From: Oscillospiraceae bacterium
GTDB lineage: Bacteria > Bacillota > Clostridia > Oscillospirales > Ruminococcaceae
DNA length: 64,000 nucleotides
NCBI GenBank assembly: GCA_004557855.1
Contig: SFFJ01000004.1
Span: forward strand, 9,782 to 73,781
Reading direction: 5' to 3'
Under the pieces are notes generated by a model. The model ran no database searches. It was given only the letters and a program-made list of their open reading frames with translations, and had not been told where the DNA came from. Shown here piece after piece: positions 57,502-64,000 of the stretch. The position numbers were made by a program, and so were the translations under genes. Positions within the stretch are counted from its first letter, which is position 1. Every line of letters begins with the position of its first letter.

Positions 57502-58230
57502 TTACCAATCTTCCTCCCCCAACACCCTCGCCACCACCTCGGCGGCGATCAGCAGCCCGGCGGCGGAGGGCACCCATGGGCTGCTGCCGGGGGTGTCCTT
57601 GGGGCGGGGCTGCCCCGGTGCGGGGGCGGCGGTGCGGTTTTTCGGGGTTCTCGGCGGCTCGGTGCTGTACACCACCCGCAGGTGCTCAATGCCGCGGGCG
57701 CGCAGCTCCCGGCGCATCACCCGGGCCAGCGGGCAGGTGGTGGTCTTGCTGATGTCACAAGCCGTCAGCAGGTCGGGGCGCAGCTTATTGCCGGTGCCCA
57801 TGCTGCTGATGACGGGAACCCCCAGCGCCTTGGCCGTCTGGATAAGATGCAGCTTGGCGGTGACGGTATCGATGGCATCCACGATGCAGTCAAAGCCGGA
57901 AAGGTCGATCTGATCGGCGTTTTCCGGCATATAAAAAACGGGGTATTCGGTGATTTCGATATCGGGGTTGATATCCCGCAGGCGGGCGGCCATCACATCG
58001 GCCTTTTTTTGCCCGATGGTGGATTGCAGCGCCACCAGCTGGCGGTTTATGTTGCTTTCGCTCACGGTGTCATGGTCGATGAGCGCAAGCGCTCCTATTC
58101 CGGCCCGGCCGAGGGCCTCGCAGCACCAGCTGCCCACGCCCCCCAGCCCGAAGACGGCGACCCGTTTTCGGGAAAGAGCTTGAATAGCATCCTCGCCCAG
58201 CAGCAGGGCGGTGCGTTCAAACCGGCTCAT
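57502..58230 (-). CDS. tcdA: tRNA threonylcarbamoyladenosine dehydratase
   Basis: A 242-aa E1-like enzyme that cyclises t6A37 in tRNA with ATP. It has the nucleotide-binding VAVFGLGGVGSWCCEALGRAGIG, SESNINRQL and DAIDTVTAKLHLI segments and the late CDISKTTTCPLARVMRRELR, which fits TcdA better than MoeB or ThiF. The ATG at 58230 overlaps the stop of the DnaC-like gene (ATGA). Confidence 0.93.
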   Translation of the reverse strand: MSRFERTALLLGEDAIQALSRKRVAVFGLGGVGSWCCEALGRAGIGALALIDHDTVSESNINRQLVALQSTIGQKKADVMAARLRDINPDIEITEYPVFYMPENADQIDLSGFDCIVDAIDTVTAKLHLIQTAKALGVPVISSMGTGNKLRPDLLTACDISKTTTCPLARVMRRELRARGIEHLRVVYSTEPPRTPKNRTAAPAPGQPRPKDTPGSSPWVPSAAGLLIAAEVVARVLGEEDW

Positions 58231-59216
58231 ACCCCGGCCTCCCCGCGGGCGCGCGAAAGCTTTTGCTGACGAATATCCCGCCCGACAAAGCCCAGCATGG
58301 TGTAGCTGCCGATGAGCCGGGAAAGGATGCGTTCATTGTAGATTTTGGTCATGGCGGTCAGGTCAAGATTGGTGCTGATGATGGTGGGACGGCGCTCGGT
58401 CATGCGGTCATTGATGACCTGGTACAGCACCGACTGGCTGTAAGCGGTGGCAAATTCCGCCCCCAGATCATCCAGAATAAGCAGGTCGCAGGTGAGGATC
58501 TCCCGCATGGCGGCGGCATCATCGGGGCCGTTTTCCCGGTTAAAGCGCACCCGTTCAAAGCAATCGATGAGCGCCTGTGCCGGATAATACCGCACCTCGC
58601 AGCCCTTTTTGGCCACCTCGGCGGCAATGCAGGCGGAAAGATAGGTCTTGCCCAGCCCGGTGCGGCCCATGAACAGGAGGTTCCCGGCATCCGGGGAAAA
58701 CTCGGCGGCATAGCGGCGGCACCGCCCCAAGATATTGCGCATCGTATCACGGGGGCTGCGGCCGTTCGGCTCGGCGGCGTCGCTGTAATAGGTCAGGTCA
58801 AAGCCCTCGAACCCCCGGCAGTCGGCAAAGACCCCGGCGGGCAGCGCAGCCATCGCCTCCTTTTGCAGCAGCTCATTCAGGCAGCGGCAGCGGCGCCCCT
58901 CGGTAAAGCCGGTATCCCGGCACAGGGCGCAATGGTAGCGGGGCTGCAGCATCTGCTCCTCCACCCCCACGGCGGAAAGCGCACGCAGCTTATCCTGCCG
59001 CACCTGCTCCAGCCGGAGCTGGTAGGGCTCGGTCGGCTCGCCGTTCAGTACGGCGGCAGTCATTTGGCGGCACAGCCCGGCCGCTTCGCCGTCATAGCGC
59101 AAAAGCTGCGGCAGCGTCCGGTACAGCTCCTCCCGGCGGCGGGCCGCATCATTTTCGGCCTCCCGGCGGCGGCGTGCCAGCACCTCCATCGCGTTGCGAT
59201 AAGCGGTATTCTCCAT
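58227..59216 (-). CDS. DnaC/DnaI-like helicase loader ATPase
   Basis: A 329-aa protein. An N-terminal helical region precedes a zinc-binding cluster (CALCRDTGFTEGRRCRCLNE, near residue 95). The AAA+ core has Walker A LLFMGRTGLGKTYLSACIA and Walker B DLLILDDLGAE, and NLDLTAMTKIYNERILSRLIG includes the sensor and arginine-finger region. This matches DnaI/DnaC-type primosomal loaders, and the DnaD-domain gene upstream supports a replication initiation role. GGAGAAA precedes the ATG at 59216. Confidence 0.93.
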   Translation of the reverse strand: MENTAYRNAMEVLARRRREAENDAARRREELYRTLPQLLRYDGEAAGLCRQMTAAVLNGEPTEPYQLRLEQVRQDKLRALSAVGVEEQMLQPRYHCALCRDTGFTEGRRCRCLNELLQKEAMAALPAGVFADCRGFEGFDLTYYSDAAEPNGRSPRDTMRNILGRCRRYAAEFSPDAGNLLFMGRTGLGKTYLSACIAAEVAKKGCEVRYYPAQALIDCFERVRFNRENGPDDAAAMREILTCDLLILDDLGAEFATAYSQSVLYQVINDRMTERRPTIISTNLDLTAMTKIYNERILSRLIGSYTMLGFVGRDIRQQKLSRARGEAGV

Positions 59217-59227
59217 CTGTTTTTCTC

Positions 59228-59382
59228 CTACTCGTCGGTATTTTTCCCATCTCCGCAGGGCATTTTCCCTGTAAAAATGTCGCCCCCGGCGGCAAAGCAC
59301 GGGCTTATCCCTCGCCGGTAATTTGTCCCATAATGCACGGGGCTTTTTCGATATCAAACCTATCCCGGCGGCAAAGAACGGT
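59228..59382 (-). repeat. Two decayed tandem copies of the DnaD gene 3' end
   Basis: The terminal 77-78 bp of the DnaD gene recur at 59306-59382 and, more degraded, at 59228-59305. Translated in frame they read FDIEKAPCIMGQITGEG-stop and DIFTGKMPCGDGKNTDE-stop, against the parent FDIGEALRIMEQNTGEG-stop. Stop codons fall at equal spacing (59383, 59306, 59228). Confidence 0.85.
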
Positions 59383-60345
59383 CTATCCCTCGCCGGTATT
59401 CTGCTCCATGATGCGCAGGGCCTCCCCGATATCGAAGGAATACTCCCCGGCGGCGGCCTTTTGGGCGGCGGTGCGCTCGGCCTCGGCGGCCTCCACGGTG
59501 GTAATGCCCTTGGCAGTCCACGCAGCCAGCACCTTATCAATATAGGCAAAGGAGACCTTCCCGGTGGCCTCCACCGCACGGTCGTAGGCCAGCTTGATGA
59601 GTGCATCGGGGGTCATGTATTCGCCGCACCACCGATTGATGCAGGCCTTTTCCCGGGCGGTCAGCGCCCGCTCCGGCAGCCCGAACAGCCGCCGGATGCG
59701 CCCCTCATCGTCCTCCTGACGGGTCAGACGCCGGATGTGGACCTCCGCCTTTTCGTAGGTGTCAATGCCCTCCTCCAGCCAGCCCGCCACCATCTTTTCC
59801 AGATAGCTCATCTTCTTTTTGCCGCGGTCCCGGCAGTAGGCGGCGGCCACCAGCAGGTATTCGGGGGTCAGCTCCAGCGAACCGCACAGATACGCCAGGA
59901 TTTCCCGCTCGCTGGGGGAAAGAACGCTCCCGCGGGCTTTTTCCAGCTCGGCGGCCAGCCCCGCGAAACGCTTGTCCTCCCGCAGCAGGGCGTTTACCTC
60001 CCCCGGAGAGAGATGCCCCCGGCTGCGGATGGTGGTAACGCCCTCCTCGACCGTCTTTTTGGGAGGCTCGGCGGGGGCGGGCCCGGCTTTTTCGGGCTGC
60101 GGGGCGCTCCCCTCGGTGAAGAGCCGCGCCTCCTGCCAGTATTGCAGGCAGTCGTCTACCTCGGCCTCGGTCAGCCCCAGCCGCCCGGCGATGCCTGCGG
60201 TATCCACGGGGCTTTGCCCCTGCCGCAGCGCCAGCAGCAGCACCTTCAGCTGCGCCTCGCTGCAAAATTTCAGATGCCGGTCGGCCACCGCCGCAGGGAC
60301 GGCAAAAATGCTGCCCCACGGGCCGAAATCGATCGTATAGGCCAT
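59383..60345 (-). CDS. DnaD-domain replication protein
   Basis: A 320-aa protein with an N-terminal winged helix (LKFCSEAQLKVLLLALRQGQS...IAGRLGLTEAEVDDCLQYWQEA). Two DnaD/DnaB C-terminal-type domains follow, around residues 140-205 (LSPSEREILAYLCGSLELTPEYLLVAAAYC...YLEKMVAGWLEEGIDT) and 225-290 (LTAREKACINRWCGEYMTPDALIKLAYD...YIDKVLAAWTAKGITT). Such proteins remodel DNA and help load the helicase. It precedes the DnaC-like loader. GGAGGG lies 9 nt before the ATG at 60345. Confidence 0.93.
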   Translation of the reverse strand: MAYTIDFGPWGSIFAVPAAVADRHLKFCSEAQLKVLLLALRQGQSPVDTAGIAGRLGLTEAEVDDCLQYWQEARLFTEGSAPQPEKAGPAPAEPPKKTVEEGVTTIRSRGHLSPGEVNALLREDKRFAGLAAELEKARGSVLSPSEREILAYLCGSLELTPEYLLVAAAYCRDRGKKKMSYLEKMVAGWLEEGIDTYEKAEVHIRRLTRQEDDEGRIRRLFGLPERALTAREKACINRWCGEYMTPDALIKLAYDRAVEATGKVSFAYIDKVLAAWTAKGITTVEAAEAERTAAQKAAAGEYSFDIGEALRIMEQNTGEG

Positions 60346-60390
60346 AGCTTGCAGCCCTCCTCTTCCTCCATGGTCTCTGCAGGGTCCGGG

Positions 60391-60475
60391 GGCGCCCGCA
60401 GGGCGTTCCGGCTCCGCCGGAACCGGCGGCCTCCGGCCGCCGAGCCCGCCTGCGGCGGGCTGCCCTGCGGGCGCC
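60391..60475. repeat. Cloverleaf palindromic element, copy 12
   Basis: Outer stem GGCGCCCGCAGGGC/GCCCTGCGGGCGCC (14 bp). Arms: GTTCCGGC-TCC-GCCGGAAC, CGGCGGCC-TCC-GGCCGCCG and AGCCCGCC-TGC-GGCGGGCT. No unpaired base outside loops. The sequence is largely different from copies 1 and 8, but the architecture is the same. Confidence 0.9.
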
Positions 60476-60590
60476 ATGGCCGGCGGGGCCGTGCCCCGCC
60501 GGCGCCGCCTTCCCCGGCGCCTTTTCCGGCTTTCATTATAGCACAATCCCATCTTAATGAAAACATAAAAACTAAAATCCCCCGGAACGG

Positions 60591-60620
60591 TTGCTTTTGC
60601 CCCCCGGGAAAGGTTATAAT
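60591..60620 (+). promoter_or_regulatory. Promoter of the TSCPD gene
   Basis: TTGCTT (60591-60596), 18 bp, TATAAT (60615-60620), 33 nt before the ATG. Confidence 0.7.
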
Positions 60621-60653
60621 AAAACAAAACCGGAAAGCGGAGGAAAACCAACG

Positions 60654-60911
60654 ATGCAGTATCATTACGAAACCAAAGGCACCTGCTCCCGTGCCATCGA
60701 TATCGACCTGGATGAGGCCACCGGCACCATCCGCAGCGTGCGGTTCACCGGCGGCTGCAACGGCAATACCAAGGGGCTCACCGCCCTGGTGGAGGGCCAG
60801 AAGGCCACGGACGTCATCGCCCGTTTGCAGGGCATCCGCTGCGGGATGCGCCCCACCAGCTGCCCCGATCAGCTGGCGGAGGCCCTCACCGAGGCGCTGG
60901 AGCAGCTTTGA
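60654..60911 (+). CDS. TSCPD domain protein
   Basis: An 85-aa protein ending with the motif TSCPDQLAEALTEALEQ that names the TSCPD family (TIGR03905 type), with CSRAIDIDLDEATGTIRSVRFTGGCNGNTKGL before it. Conserved Cys at the start, middle and end suggest metal binding. The domain also occurs at the end of B12-dependent ribonucleotide reductases. GGAGGA precedes the ATG. The standalone form is of unknown role. Confidence 0.9.
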   Translation: MQYHYETKGTCSRAIDIDLDEATGTIRSVRFTGGCNGNTKGLTALVEGQKATDVIARLQGIRCGMRPTSCPDQLAEALTEALEQL

Positions 60912-60945
60912 GAGAATACCACAGGAAAAAAGGGAGGAACACGGC

Positions 60946-61461
60946 GTGACAGAAGAAGTAAAAATCTACCGGCAAGGTGAAAAGGAACCGATCCTCTCCG
61001 AGGGAGAAAAGGCGGCCATGGAATACCGCCGCCAACTGGAAAACGGCAACCTGCAGCGGGCGCACCGTCTGGGGGAGGCGCTGTGCAGCCTCTTTCTGGG
61101 GATGCCCGTAGCGGGCGAATTTGCTGCGCAGCAGTGGGTGCTGCTCTCCTTTTTGGCGGAAAACGAGCTGGAGCATCAGGTGGGGAATTCCATCATCAGC
61201 CAGTCGGCGCACAGCCGCTTTGCGGAGCTGCTGGAGCAGCAGTCCCCGGAGCTGGCCCGCACCGTCCACGATGCCCGCGCCTTTACCCTCTATACCCTCA
61301 ATGAGACCCGCCGCACCCCCCGCAGCGAGGGCGAGATCTTCGCCCGGCTGTGCGGCTGCCCGGAGCAGGAGGAGGTCATCGAGCTGGGCGAACGCCTGTC
61401 GCAGGACTTCACCGACCGCATCACCGGACTGATTGCCGCCGCCGGCTTCATCACCGAGTAA
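60946..61461 (+). CDS. Hypothetical helical protein
   Basis: A 171-aa protein starting at GTG (GGGAGGAAC 7 nt upstream). It is mostly alpha-helical: RQLENGNLQRAHRLGEALCSLFLG, WVLLSFLAENELEHQVGNSIISQSAHSRFAELLEQ, then CPEQEEVIELGERLSQDFTDRITGLIAAAGF. No membrane segment or known family recognised. Tightly packed between the TSCPD and DUF4364 genes, so probably co-expressed with them. Confidence 0.75.
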   Translation: MTEEVKIYRQGEKEPILSEGEKAAMEYRRQLENGNLQRAHRLGEALCSLFLGMPVAGEFAAQQWVLLSFLAENELEHQVGNSIISQSAHSRFAELLEQQSPELARTVHDARAFTLYTLNETRRTPRSEGEIFARLCGCPEQEEVIELGERLSQDFTDRITGLIAAAGFITE

Positions 61462-61474
61462 ACGAGGGAGAACC

Positions 61475-62068
61475 ATGGAACAAAATCTCTTTACCGAAGG
61501 GGTGCGCCCCGGCAGCGTCACCACCCCGGAGGAAGTTCATATGCTCATCTGCTACATCTTCCGGGAGGCCGGGCAGCCGGTCACGCTGGACCAGGTGAAT
61601 GAGGTATTGCAGCGCCAGTCGCTGGTCAATTACTTCGAATTTGCCGAGGCCGCCGGACGGCTCATCAGCATGGGCAACCTGCTGCCGGAGCAAAACGACC
61701 GCTATATCCTCTCCGGGGAGGGCGAAAAGCTGGCGGATACCTTCCGGCAAAAGCTGCCCGCCGCCGTGCGGGAGCGTGCCCAGCGGGCATTGGATGACGT
61801 TTTGACGCTGCTGCGCCGCCAGCAGGAAAATAAAGTCCGGGTGGAAAAGGTGGGGGACGGCTTCAAGATCACCCTCACCATTACCGATATCGGCAGCGAT
61901 TTGATGAGCCTTTCCCTCTTTCTTCCAACCGAAAAGGAATGTGAGCAGGTGCGCCGCCGCTTTTTGAACGACCCCGCCCTGCTGTATAAGGGCACCATGG
62001 CGCTGCTCACCGGCGATATGGAGACCTTTGGCGATTTGACCCCCAGCGACCGGGACCTGTTTGCATGA
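61475..62068 (+). CDS. DUF4364 family protein
   Basis: A 197-aa protein with an N-terminal winged-helix-like region (EEVHMLICYIFREAGQPVTLDQVNEVLQRQSLVNYFEFAEAAGRLISMGNL) and a C-terminal alpha/beta region (VEKVGDGFKITLTITDIGSDLMSLSLFLPTEKECEQVRRRF), as in DUF4364. Possibly DNA-binding. GAGGGAG precedes the ATG. Followed by the composite repeat array. Confidence 0.88.
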   Translation: MEQNLFTEGVRPGSVTTPEEVHMLICYIFREAGQPVTLDQVNEVLQRQSLVNYFEFAEAAGRLISMGNLLPEQNDRYILSGEGEKLADTFRQKLPAAVRERAQRALDDVLTLLRRQQENKVRVEKVGDGFKITLTITDIGSDLMSLSLFLPTEKECEQVRRRFLNDPALLYKGTMALLTGDMETFGDLTPSDRDLFA

Positions 62069-62120
62069 TCCCCCATGGCGGCTGACCCTCCGCCACGGCG
62101 GGCGCGGCCTCCGCTTAAGT

Positions 62121-62330
62121 CGTGCTGACCCTCCGCCACGGCGGGCGCAGCCTCCGCTTAAGTCGTGCTGACCCTCCGTTTCACTTCGGGCAGCCCTCCC
62201 TGCTGCGGCGCGCCCGCCTTTCCCCACCGGGTCTTGCGACCCGTCGGGGGCCCCATCGGGCAGCCCTCCCCGCTGCGGCGCGCCCGCCTTTCCCCACCGG
62301 GTCCGGCGACCCATCGGGCAGCCCGCCACC
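62121..62330. repeat. Second locus of the composite 37/70-bp tandem repeat
   Basis: Two A-type units (CGTGCTGACCCTCCGCCACGGCGGGC..., at 62121 and 62164, here 43 bp because of an added CTCCGC) are followed by 70-bp B units at 62188 and 62258 and a truncated third at 62315. Same orientation and order as at 49457-49907. Confidence 0.9.
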
Positions 62331-62354
62331 CCACTAAAACCAAGGAGTACCAAA

Positions 62355-62732
62355 ATGGTAGCAAAGCGAGTTTTCATGGCCTTCTGCACCCTGTATGCCC
62401 TTACCCGAGGCATCGGCACGGTGCTGTACTACACAAACGGCGCCGGTCAGCTCCAGCTGGCGGTGCTCATCATCTCGTTTGCCGTCAGCGTTATCGGGCT
62501 GGTGGCAGGCATCCTGTGGATCATCCAGCGGCAGGTCAGGGGCGTTACCGTCCGGCTGGTGCTGTTTCTGTTCAGCGCGGCGGCTATCGCCAATATTCTC
62601 ATCACCCGGGTGCATCCGGTGCCGCACGGCATCGGCCTGTGGGAGATCCTCGTGACCGGGACGCTGTTTGAATGTCTGCTGTTCCTGCTGTCGCTGGTCA
62701 TCCCCATGCCGGACCATAACCCCCGCCGATAA
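62355..62732 (+). CDS. Small membrane protein of unknown function
   Basis: A 125-aa protein with four helices (VFMAFCTLYALTRGIGTVLYY, LQLAVLIISFAVSVIGLVAGILWII, VRLVLFLFSAAAIANILI, ILVTGTLFECLLFLLSLVIPM). AAGGAGT precedes the ATG. Placed just after the composite repeat and before tRNA-Val. Not recognised. Confidence 0.7.
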   Translation: MVAKRVFMAFCTLYALTRGIGTVLYYTNGAGQLQLAVLIISFAVSVIGLVAGILWIIQRQVRGVTVRLVLFLFSAAAIANILITRVHPVPHGIGLWEILVTGTLFECLLFLLSLVIPMPDHNPRR

Positions 62733-62749
62733 TTTTTTTCGGAAAAGGG

Positions 62750-62778
62750 TTGCCTTGCCCGCTTTGGTGGTGTATAAT
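62750..62778 (+). promoter_or_regulatory. Promoter of tRNA-Val(CAC)
   Basis: TTGCCT (62750-62755), 17 bp, TATAAT (62773-62778), ending 11 nt before the tRNA. Confidence 0.85.
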
Positions 62779-62789
62779 ATACAGGCATC

Positions 62790-62866
62790 GGAGGCGTAGC
62801 TCAGCTGGTCAGAGCGCCTGCTTCACACGCAGGAGGTCCACGGTTCGAGCCCGTGCGTCTCCACCA
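62790..62866 (+). tRNA. tRNA-Val (anticodon CAC)
   Basis: Acceptor GGAGGCG/CGTCTCC, anticodon stem CCTGC/GCAGG with loop TTCACAC (anticodon CAC), T arm CACGG-TTCGAGC-CCGTG, discriminator A and encoded CCA. 77 nt. Confidence 0.95.
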
Positions 62867-62910
62867 ATAAAAAAAGACGCCGACAGGCGTCTTTTTTTAT
62901 TGGTGGAGAC
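62857..62910 (+). terminator. tRNA-Val terminator embedded in a 25-bp perfect inverted repeat
   Basis: The core terminator is AAAAAAAGACGCC-GACA-GGCGTCTTTTTTT. The pairing extends without mismatch to 62857-62881 against 62886-62910, so the outer part is the tRNA 3' end GTCTCCACCA against TGGTGGAGAC. Confidence 0.9.
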
Positions 62911-63000
62911 GATATTACCTTTTATGCGGATTTATAGTATAGCCTCCCCTTCTTATGGTGGAGACGATATTACCTTTTATACGGATTTATGGTATAATCT
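62902..63000 (+). repeat. 55-bp direct repeat carrying the radical SAM promoter
   Basis: GGTGGAGACGATATTACC, then TTTTAT(G/A)CGGATTTAT(A/G)GTATA, occurs at 62902 and 62957 (offset 55). The second copy ends in TATAAT (62993-62998), with a poor -35 TTACCT 17 bp upstream. The first copy has GTATAG at the matching place. Confidence 0.85.
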
Positions 63001-63026
63001 CTCCATCACCATGTGGGAGGGACGCT

Positions 63027-63878
63027 ATGCGCCAGTACAAAAAAGTCTACCTCGAGATCACCAACCGCTGCAATCTGCAGTGCAGCTTTTGCCCCGGCAC
63101 CCGGCGCACGCCCCGGATGCTGACCCCGGCGGAATTCCGCTTTCTGGCAGAACGGCTGCGCCCCGCCACCCGGTATCTCTACCTCCACCTGATGGGCGAG
63201 CCGCTGCTGCACCCCGACCTGCCGGAGCTTCTTTCCATCGCCGCCGGGCTGGATTTCACGGTCAACATCACCACCAACGGCACCCTGCTGCCGCAATGCG
63301 GCAAGACCCTCCTTTCCGCCCCCGCCGTCCGCAAGGTCAGCATCTCCCTGCACAGCCTGGAGGCCAATGACAGCCGGGCCTTTTCGGATTACCTTTCGGA
63401 CTGCACCGCCTTTGCACGGCAGGCGGCCGCCGCCGGAAAGCTCACCGTCCTGCGCCTTTGGAACCTGGATGGCGACACCCCCGGCCGCAACACCCTCAAC
63501 CAGCCCATGACCGTGCAGCTGCACCGGGCGTTTCCGGGGGAATGGCAGCCGGTGCGGGAGGGCTTCCGGCTGGCGGAGCGCATCTTTTTGGAATACGGCG
63601 AGCGTTTTGATTGGCCGGAGCTGACCGCCGGGGAGGGCGGGGGAGAGGGCTTCTGCTACGGCCTGCGGGATCAGTTTGGGGTGCTGTGCGACGGCACCGT
63701 GGTGCCCTGCTGCCTGGATCACGAGGGCGACATCCCGCTGGGCAACCTGTTCACCCAATCCCTGGAGGAGATCCTTTCCTCCCCGCGGGCGCAGGCCATC
63801 TACGAGGGCTTTTCGGGCCGCCGCGCCGTCGAGGAGCTGTGCCGCAAATGCGGCTACGCCCGCCGCTTCACCCGCTGA
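63027..63878 (+). CDS. Radical SAM/SPASM domain protein
   Basis: A 283-aa protein. The cluster motif CNLQCSFC (CX3CX2C) sits near residue 14 and is followed by PGTRRTPRML; HLMGEPLLHP is the GGE-equivalent segment. The C-terminal half-length SPASM part has FGVLCDGTVVPCCLDHEGDIPLGNLFTQSLEEIL and CRKCGY. Small enzymes of this type modify peptides or other substrates; no peptide gene is adjacent. GGGAGGG precedes the ATG at 63027. Confidence 0.88.
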   Translation: MRQYKKVYLEITNRCNLQCSFCPGTRRTPRMLTPAEFRFLAERLRPATRYLYLHLMGEPLLHPDLPELLSIAAGLDFTVNITTNGTLLPQCGKTLLSAPAVRKVSISLHSLEANDSRAFSDYLSDCTAFARQAAAAGKLTVLRLWNLDGDTPGRNTLNQPMTVQLHRAFPGEWQPVREGFRLAERIFLEYGERFDWPELTAGEGGGEGFCYGLRDQFGVLCDGTVVPCCLDHEGDIPLGNLFTQSLEEILSSPRAQAIYEGFSGRRAVEELCRKCGYARRFTR

Positions 63879-64000
63879 CCATAGGACATCCATCCTGTTT
63901 TGGTACCTTCGCTTGACAAGGACACACACGCTTTTCGACGGCGCAAATCAGCGCTGACTGCGTCATCGAGCCTTGAAATACGCAAGTATTCCTGCGACTC
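63879..64000. other. Window end without recognised gene
   Basis: Contains TTGACA (63914-63919) without a clear -10 and a small palindrome AATACGCAAGTATT. Nothing else supportable. Confidence 0.4.

Noticed and set aside
62857..62910. Phage attachment site at tRNA-Val(CAC)
   Set aside because: att duplications are direct repeats of the tRNA end next to an integrase; here the copy is inverted and no integrase is present.

Overview
The window looks like a chromosomal segment of a GC-rich Clostridia member, most likely an anaerobic gut Oscillospirales (Oscillospiraceae/Ruminococcaceae-like) bacterium. This is inferred from gene content: a T-box leader, Rex, EFR1-type flavodoxin-ferredoxin, DUF5685-DnaJ, DUF6809, DUF4364, GHKL/LytTR signalling and a clostridial 4-hydroxybutyrate pathway. 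No rRNA, CRISPR array, insertion sequence or replication origin was recognised.

Layout. 0-4.3 kb (minus strand): a 44-residue sorting-signal-like membrane peptide behind a perfect promoter, a flavin/2Fe-2S oxidoreductase overlapping a nucleoside phosphorylase, and an ECF sigma factor with its membrane partner. 4.3-8 kb: tRNA-Val(GAC), membrane proteins including an FNT channel, and a radical SAM/SPASM enzyme. 8-13.4 kb: a GHKL/LytTR two-component pair, and a LysR regulator divergent from a sodium-dependent transporter. 13.9-16.4 kb: small membrane proteins.

16.9-29.8 kb is the metabolic core. A PAS-AAA+ regulator lacking GAFTGA precedes a permease, 4-hydroxybutyrate dehydrogenase, 4-hydroxybutyryl-CoA dehydratase, two small putative Fe-S or metal accessory proteins, 4-hydroxybutyrate CoA-transferase, a GntP-type permease, a crotonase, a second CoA-transferase and an EFR1 protein. 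Together these convert succinate semialdehyde or 4-hydroxybutyrate to crotonyl-CoA and 3-hydroxybutyryl-CoA. Succinate semialdehyde dehydrogenase and butyryl-CoA dehydrogenase/Etf are not in the window.

29.8-34.4 kb: KdpE/KdpD-like regulators without kdpFABC, a small membrane protein, a lysophospholipase-like hydrolase, a USP-like protein and Rex. 34.7-39.5 kb: a run of lipoproteins and membrane or zinc-ribbon proteins of unknown function. 39.8-43 kb: tRNA-Leu(GAG), rsmA, and a small XRE plus holin-like cassette. 43.2-46.3 kb: a T-box-controlled ABC transporter of the TrpXYZ type. 46.5-52.8 kb: DUF5685-DnaJ-membrane protein, HAD phosphatase, NfeD-SPFH, thymidine kinase and YbaK. 52.8-60.3 kb: a lipoprotein, rpsF-ssb-rpsR, a RING-like membrane protein, prfB, and a DnaD-DnaC-TcdA operon. 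60.6-63.9 kb: TSCPD and DUF4364 proteins, tRNA-Val(CAC) and a radical SAM protein.

The intergenic DNA is unusually structured. At least ten GC-rich elements of about 81-94 bp fold on paper as near-perfect cloverleaves: a conserved outer stem encloses three hairpin arms with 3-nt loops, and the arms are interchangeable between copies. There are also a two-part tandem repeat (37 bp + 70 bp) at two loci, a 75-81 bp tandem array in front of the PAS-AAA+ regulator, four cases where the 3' end of a gene is duplicated just downstream of the gene, and two tRNA terminators whose stems contain the reverse complement of the tRNA 3' end.
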